Positions 61,288 through 64,000 of a DNA stretch of 64,000 bases are shown here, piece after piece (position 1 is the first letter of the stretch; the number at the start of each line of letters is the position of its first letter). A program made the position numbers and the translations under genes. The notes beneath the pieces were generated by a model. The model was not told where the DNA came from. It worked only from the letters and a program-made list of their open reading frames with translations, and did no database searches. The stretch is taken from positions 3,997,501 to 4,061,500 of the forward strand of contig NZ_CP121695.1 in the NCBI RefSeq assembly GCF_029761915.1, given 5' to 3'. The DNA comes from Bradyrhizobium sp. CB1650 (GTDB taxonomy: Bacteria > Pseudomonadota > Alphaproteobacteria > Rhizobiales > Xanthobacteraceae).

Positions 61288-62685
61288 ATGACCACGGCTC
61301 GGGCGATCCACGACATCGGTCAGTCCAAGAAAGCTGCTGCGAGCGGCTGGATCGGATCGGCACTTGAATATTACGACTTCTTCATCTACGCGACGGCGGC
61401 ATCGCTGATCTTCCCGCAAATCTTCTTCCCGTCGGACAATCCCACCGTTGCCATCGTCGCATCGCTGGCGACGTACGGTGTCGGATATGTGGCCCGGCCG
61501 ATCGGTGCCTTCGTTCTCGGCCACTGGGGCGATACCCATGGCCGCAAGACCGTTCTCATCGTCTGCATGTTCCTGATGGGTATCTCGACGATGGCCGTCG
61601 GCATCCTGCCGACGTACCAACAGGTCGGCATCCTGGCGCCGATCCTCCTCGTCATCCTGCGTCTCGTGCAGGGCTTTGCCGTTGCCGGCGAAATCTCCGG
61701 CGCGAGCTCGATGATCCTGGAGCATGCGCCATTCGGACGGCGCGGATTCTATGCAAGCTTCGCGCTTCAGGGCGTGCAGGCCGGACAGATCCTTGCGGCG
61801 GCGGTCTTTCTGCCGCTGGCGGCCTATATGCCCACCGAAGCGTTCAATAGCGGGGGTTGGCGGATTCCCTTCCTGCTCAGCTTCTTCGTCATCGTCGCGG
61901 GCTACATCATTCGCCGCGAGGTCGAAGAGACCCCTGCCTTTGCCAGGGAAGATGAGCGGGGAGAAACCCCGCGGGCTCCGATCGTTCAGGCCATCAAGCT
62001 GAACTGGCAAGACATGCTCAGGGTTGTCTGCATGGCACTGATGAATGTCATTCCGGTCGTCGCGACGATCTTCGGCGCAGCCTATGCCGTCCAGCCTGCT
62101 TACGGCATCGGTTTCGCGAAAGACGTCTATCTGTGGATTCCGGTTCTCGGAAACATGCTGGCGGTGTTCGTCATTCCCTTCGTCGGCAATCTGTCCGACA
62201 AGGTCGGTCGCAAGCCTCCGATCATCGTCGGTGCGCTCTGCTCCGGCTTGCTCGCATTCGGCTACCTCTATGCAATCAGCATCAAGAATGTGCCACTGGC
62301 GATCCTGTTGTCACTCCTGATGTGGGGTGTCGTCTATCAGGGCTACAACGCGATCTTCCCGAGTTTCTATCCCGAGCTGTTTCCGACACGAACCAGGGTT
62401 TCGGCGATGGCCATCTCGCAGAACATTGGAACGACCATCACGGCGCTGCTTCCCGCCCTGTTTGCGACTGTGGCGCCTCCCGGCTCGGCCAACATCCCGC
62501 TCACGGTGGGAGCGATCGTCTTCGGCATCACGGTCATTGCAGCCCTCGCAGCCGTCACTGCCAGGGAAACGTACAGGATCGGCATTGACGATCTCGGCGA
62601 TCCGAGTGCAGTTCCGATGCCAAGGGCGGACTATGAGCGCAGGCGTGCGGAGACCGCAAACGGGACTGCCATCTCGCCGGCATGA
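61288..62685 (+). CDS. MHS-family MFS metabolite transporter
   Basis: This 465-residue inner-membrane symporter has 12 helices. SGWIGSALEYYDFFIYATAA is the family opening (G-S-x-x-E-x-Y-D). GHWGDTHGRKTVL is the loop 2-3 motif, RLVQGFAVAGEISGASSMI lies in helix 4 and LSDKVGRKPPI is the second-half loop motif. The family takes up organic acids and similar solutes with protons. The start at 61288 is set by GGAGGAAAC eight bases upstream. The BKACE gene follows after 47 bp, and this pair suggests uptake of its substrate. Confidence 0.93.
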   Translation: MTTARAIHDIGQSKKAAASGWIGSALEYYDFFIYATAASLIFPQIFFPSDNPTVAIVASLATYGVGYVARPIGAFVLGHWGDTHGRKTVLIVCMFLMGISTMAVGILPTYQQVGILAPILLVILRLVQGFAVAGEISGASSMILEHAPFGRRGFYASFALQGVQAGQILAAAVFLPLAAYMPTEAFNSGGWRIPFLLSFFVIVAGYIIRREVEETPAFAREDERGETPRAPIVQAIKLNWQDMLRVVCMALMNVIPVVATIFGAAYAVQPAYGIGFAKDVYLWIPVLGNMLAVFVIPFVGNLSDKVGRKPPIIVGALCSGLLAFGYLYAISIKNVPLAILLSLLMWGVVYQGYNAIFPSFYPELFPTRTRVSAMAISQNIGTTITALLPALFATVAPPGSANIPLTVGAIVFGITVIAALAAVTARETYRIGIDDLGDPSAVPMPRADYERRRAETANGTAISPA

Positions 62686-62732
62686 TCGCGATCTACGCCC
62701 GGCTGTAGAGCGCTGACCCAAGGAGTTGAAAG

Positions 62733-63560
62733 ATGAACCCTGTTGTTGTTGCCGTCGCGATCACCGGTTCCGTTCCGCGCAAGAAAGACAATCCCGCAGT
62801 GCCGATCGTGCCGTCCGAGCAGATCGAGTCGACGCACGAGGCCTTCGAGGCCGGCGCGACCCTCGCGCATATTCACGTTCGAAACGACGACGAAACGCCA
62901 TCCTCCGATCCCCGGCGTTTTGCCGAGGTGCAGGAGGGTATCAGGAAGCATTGTCCGGGCATGATCGTTCAGTTCTCGACCGGAGGGCGCGGCCGCGATC
63001 CGTCGGCGCGCGGGTCGGCGCTCTATCTGAAGCCCGACATGGCTTCTCTGTCGACCGGATCGGTGAACTTTCCGACCATTGTCTACGAAAACAGCGCCGC
63101 CCTGGTCGAGCAGCTCGCCACCGGCATGAAGGCAGGCGGCATCCGTCCCGAAATCGAGATCTTCGATCTGTCGCACCTGCATGGCGCCCGCCGCCTGATC
63201 GAGGCGGGACTGATCGACGAGCATCCCCACGTGCAGTTCGTGATGGGCGTCAAGAACGCGATGCCGGCGGACGAGCATGTCCTCGACATTCTTCTGGGGG
63301 AGCTCAAGCGGCTGATGCCGAAATCGACCTGGACCGCGGCAGGGATCGGGCGCCACCAAGCCGAAGTCATGGGTTGGGCGTTGTCGCGGGGAGCCGATGC
63401 GGTTCGCACCGGGCTCGAGGACAATATCAGGATCGACAGGGATCGCCTGGCCGGAAGCAACGCGGAGCTCGTGACCCTCGCTTGCGAGGCGGTCGCGCGC
63501 CACGGTCGCCGCGTCGCCACCCCGGCCGAGGCGCGATCGGCGCTCAGGATTGGAGGGTAG
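62733..63560 (+). CDS. BKACE-family beta-keto acid cleavage enzyme
   Basis: This 275-residue TIM-barrel enzyme is of the DUF849 family. It has VVVAVAITGSVPRKKDNPAV, zinc-site HIHVR (GATLAHIHVRNDDE), a second part with EIEIFDLSHLHGARRL and the C-terminal GADAVRTGLEDNIRIDR. The family condenses a beta-keto acid with acetyl-CoA to give acetoacetate and a CoA ester; 3-keto-5-aminohexanoate is the founding substrate. The specific substrate here is unknown. AAGGAG precedes the ATG. It is co-transcribed with the MHS transporter. Confidence 0.92.
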   Translation: MNPVVVAVAITGSVPRKKDNPAVPIVPSEQIESTHEAFEAGATLAHIHVRNDDETPSSDPRRFAEVQEGIRKHCPGMIVQFSTGGRGRDPSARGSALYLKPDMASLSTGSVNFPTIVYENSAALVEQLATGMKAGGIRPEIEIFDLSHLHGARRLIEAGLIDEHPHVQFVMGVKNAMPADEHVLDILLGELKRLMPKSTWTAAGIGRHQAEVMGWALSRGADAVRTGLEDNIRIDRDRLAGSNAELVTLACEAVARHGRRVATPAEARSALRIGG

Positions 63561-63651
63561 GGCGCGCGGCGAGGGTAACGATCAGGTTCGCGGTTCGCCG
63601 CGCGCGAGGCTCGAGGCGCTCCAGTTGCGCATTGTCATGCGTACTGGGCTA

Positions 63652-63683
63652 GAGGCTATGACAGCCGAGGCTGTCATAGCCTC
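63652..63683. terminator. Bidirectional terminator-like hairpin
   Basis: A 15-bp perfect inverted repeat (63652-63666 with 63669-63683) lies between the convergent BKACE and Bug-type genes. It probably ends transcripts from both sides. Confidence 0.65.
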
Positions 63684-63686
63684 CAA

Positions 63687-64000
63687 TCAATCGAGCTTGA
63701 TCGCAGCCTTCTCGATCACGCTCTTCCAGCGCGTCGTTTCCGACGCGATGTAGGCAGAGAATTCCTGCGGGTCCTTCGCCACGGCGATGGCGCCGAGTTC
63801 GGCCATCTTTTGCACCGTCTCCGGCTGCTTCATGAACTTGCGGATTTCCTCCGCGAGCTTGTCGACGATCGGCTTCGGCGTGCCGGCCGGCACCAGGAAG
63901 CCGTGCCAGGCCACGGCCTCGAAGCCCGGCAGGAATTCGCTCATCGCGGGGAGCTGCGGATCGAAGGCGGCGCGCTCGGGCGTCGCGGTCGCTAGCATCA
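63687..64000 (-). CDS. Tripartite tricarboxylate transporter substrate-binding protein (5' part cut by window edge)
   Basis: Only the C-terminal about 103 residues are in the window: ATPERAAFDPQLPAMSEFLP, GFEAVAWHGFLVPAGTPKPI and VDKLAEEIRKFMKQPETVQK. This is the second lobe of Bug/TctC-type periplasmic binding proteins (F-E-x-x-x-W-x-G-x-x-x-P-A-G-T-P). Such proteins bind organic acids for TctAB-type uptake or signalling. The nearby BKACE operon is transcribed in the opposite direction; a shared substrate is possible but unproven. Confidence 0.9.
   Translation of the reverse strand, partial: MLATATPERAAFDPQLPAMSEFLPGFEAVAWHGFLVPAGTPKPIVDKLAEEIRKFMKQPETVQKMAELGAIAVAKDPQEFSAYIASETTRWKSVIEKAAIKLD

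Overview
The window reads as chromosome of a high-GC soil alphaproteobacterium, most likely Bradyrhizobium or a close Nitrobacteraceae relative. This rests on protein character (RopB-like porin, GFA, BKACE, DUF2336 and DUF6719-type proteins), small lineage-type proteins and dense palindromic intergenic repeats. I could not run a search, so the genus is inferred.

Layout. 1-6.6 kb: DJ-1/PfpI protein (cut by the left edge), PAS_5 protein, rhomboid protease, CBS protein, patatin phospholipase, secreted repeat protein. 6.6-7.8 kb: a gene-free stretch with three stacked palindromic repeat types. 7.8-21 kb: PAS-GGDEF-EAL protein, serine hydrolase, nitroreductase, thrS, a frameshifted MFS gene, a hydrolase lipoprotein, an APC permease, an unknown secreted protein, yidD. 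21-28 kb: ClpP-like periplasmic protein, IscU-like scaffold, folE, hisI, lytic transglycosylase, DUF2336 protein, Hpt protein and response regulator. 28.2-29.7 kb: an IS5-group insertion sequence with a passenger gene, inserted exactly at the nadK stop codon. 29.7-43.7 kb: nadK, S10 carboxypeptidase, beta-lactamase-fold hydrolase, TPR protein, outer-membrane barrel, several small proteins, a chemoreceptor lacking its signalling tip, a methyltransferase, a cytochrome c-PQQ propeller protein and a GFA protein.

43.7-50.0 kb is a decayed integrative element in the 3' end of tRNA-Thr(TGT). It is bounded by a 19-bp direct repeat and holds remnants of a RepA-like ATPase, a terminase small subunit, an AIPR-type abortive infection protein and a large serine recombinase without its catalytic domain, among a few intact small genes. 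50-58.5 kb is ordinary backbone: secreted proteins, rlmB, tRNA-Tyr, GIY-YIG protein, LLM oxidoreductase, UvrD-like helicase, TMEM175-like and YCII proteins, tRNA-Gly. 58.5-60.9 kb is a second decayed element, in tRNA-Gly(TCC), with a frameshifted tyrosine integrase and a 45-bp att duplication. 61.3-64 kb has an MHS transporter and BKACE operon preceded by an operator-like palindrome, then the end of a Bug-type solute-binding protein gene cut by the right edge.

I see no complete defence or biosynthetic system. The strongest unusual points are the insertion sequence with a translationally coupled passenger, the tipless chemoreceptor, the two tRNA-anchored relic elements (one with an iteron-like array beside a replication-protein relic), TTAA-N7-TTAA boxes resembling CtrA sites, and an orphan terminator that may mark a small RNA.
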